A stretch of 6,883 nt of DNA from REEB481 sp039796915. GTDB lineage: Bacteria > Bacteroidota > Bacteroidia > NS11-12g > UBA955. The stretch spans positions 1-6,883 of the forward strand of contig JBDKIU010000172.1 of assembly GCA_039796915.1 (NCBI GenBank). Reading direction: 5' to 3'. The first letter of the stretch is position 1. Each line of letters opens with the position of its first letter. Shown here piece by piece: positions 6,707 to 6,883 of this stretch. Position numbers and translations under genes: made by a program. The notes beneath the pieces are model-generated. The model ran no database searches. It was given only the letters and a program-made list of their open reading frames with translations, and was not told the DNA's origin.

Positions 6707-6722
6707 GTTTTCGAAAGAAAAC
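6707..6722. repeat. Small hairpin with GAAA tetraloop
   Basis: GTTTTC (6707-6712) and GAAAAC (6717-6722) form a six-bp stem around GAAA, a stable GNRA-type tetraloop when read as + strand RNA. No T tract follows, so it is not called a terminator. It lies in the same structured region as the other hairpins. Confidence 0.4.
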
Positions 6723-6787
6723 ATTGTCATGGTTCCTTCGCAGATTTTGAACAAAGCTTTGCGTGGGAGCAGCAATAGTGGCTGAGC

Positions 6788-6804
6788 GGCTTGCCCCGCA
6801 AGCC
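6788..6804. repeat. GC-rich inverted repeat GGCTTGC-CCC-GCAAGCC
   Basis: Seven perfectly complementary bases flank a three-base CCC centre. No poly-T follows on the + strand, and no gene is recognised on either side within the window. It may be the last structural element of the repeat region or a regulatory dyad for a gene beyond the window. Confidence 0.4.
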
Positions 6805-6883
6805 ATTGAAGAGGGGAGGCTGGGCCTTTTGCTGTGTCCTGCAGATTTAACTATCAATGAGGGTTCCGCCCGGTCACAGCATC

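Larger units (their letters stand above)
6377..6883. other. Gene-free region with multiple inverted repeats
   Basis: There is no credible coding region in these 507 bases. The composition is more AT-rich and less codon-like than in the operon. The short open frames at 6435-6650 (+) and 6606-6881 (-) overlap the hairpins, lack any recognised domain and look like translations of a structured repeat. Supported inverted repeats lie at 6523-6550, 6625-6675, 6707-6722 and 6788-6804; palindromes GCTTGCAAGC and GGCCGGCC lie at 6587-6596 and 6688-6695. An imperfect direct repeat, CCTTTTGCT(C/G)TG, occurs at 6695-6706 and 6825-6836. An ATG at 6857 starts nine codons that run off the edge and cannot be judged. 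Confidence 0.65.

Noticed and set aside
6845..6851. ATTTAAC matching an integron attC core (RYYYAAC)
   Set aside because: No paired GTTRRRY core or attC-like long hairpin is visible in the window; a single degenerate seven-mer is expected by chance.
6606..6881. - strand frame open to the right window edge
   Set aside because: It is rich in Ser, Arg, Lys and Pro, ends inside the hairpin region, has no recognised motif and overlaps four inverted repeats. It is more likely a shadow of the structured repeat than a protein C-terminus.

Overview
The window looks like a chromosomal segment of a Bacteroidota bacterium, probably a GC-rich lineage of the Flavobacteriales/Chitinophagales/Sphingobacteriales type; I cannot place it more finely. 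The evidence is a secreted protein with a type IX secretion (T9SS) C-terminal sorting domain, FPNP motif included, a TAnnTTTG-like promoter element with no Shine-Dalgarno sequence at the main starts, and a 3' repeat-like region resembling one I remember between Bacteroidota genes. All convincing genes are on the + strand.

Layout. Positions 1-173 are non-coding on the + strand, with small dyads and an AGGAGG followed by a short open frame leaving the window on the - strand. Positions 174-2015 encode a 613-residue secreted multidomain protein: signal peptide, jelly-roll/choice-of-anchor-J-like domain, three Ig-like modules, a PKD domain and a T9SS type A sorting domain. A hairpin terminator at 2034-2062 closes this unit.

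Positions 2108-6376 form a tight, probably single operon of four genes: an atypical short-chain dehydrogenase (261 aa), an FAD-dependent amine-oxidase-like oxidoreductase (512 aa), MenA (298 aa) and MenC (341 aa). The junctions are +19 nt, an ATGA overlap and +6 nt. MenC makes o-succinylbenzoate and MenA prenylates 1,4-dihydroxy-2-naphthoate, so the operon supplies two non-consecutive steps of menaquinone synthesis; the other men genes must lie elsewhere. The two upstream oxidoreductases have no proven role in that pathway. Their placement makes a link possible, but it may be only co-transcription.

Positions 6377-6883 contain no credible gene. They hold a 9-bp direct repeat just after menC and then a run of strong inverted repeats. 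The most striking is an 11-bp hairpin whose six-base loop is exactly complementary to a segment just downstream, which is the pattern of an H-type pseudoknot or of two mutually exclusive hairpins. The two short open frames here look like translations of this structured repeat. It is the best candidate for something poorly described in the window.
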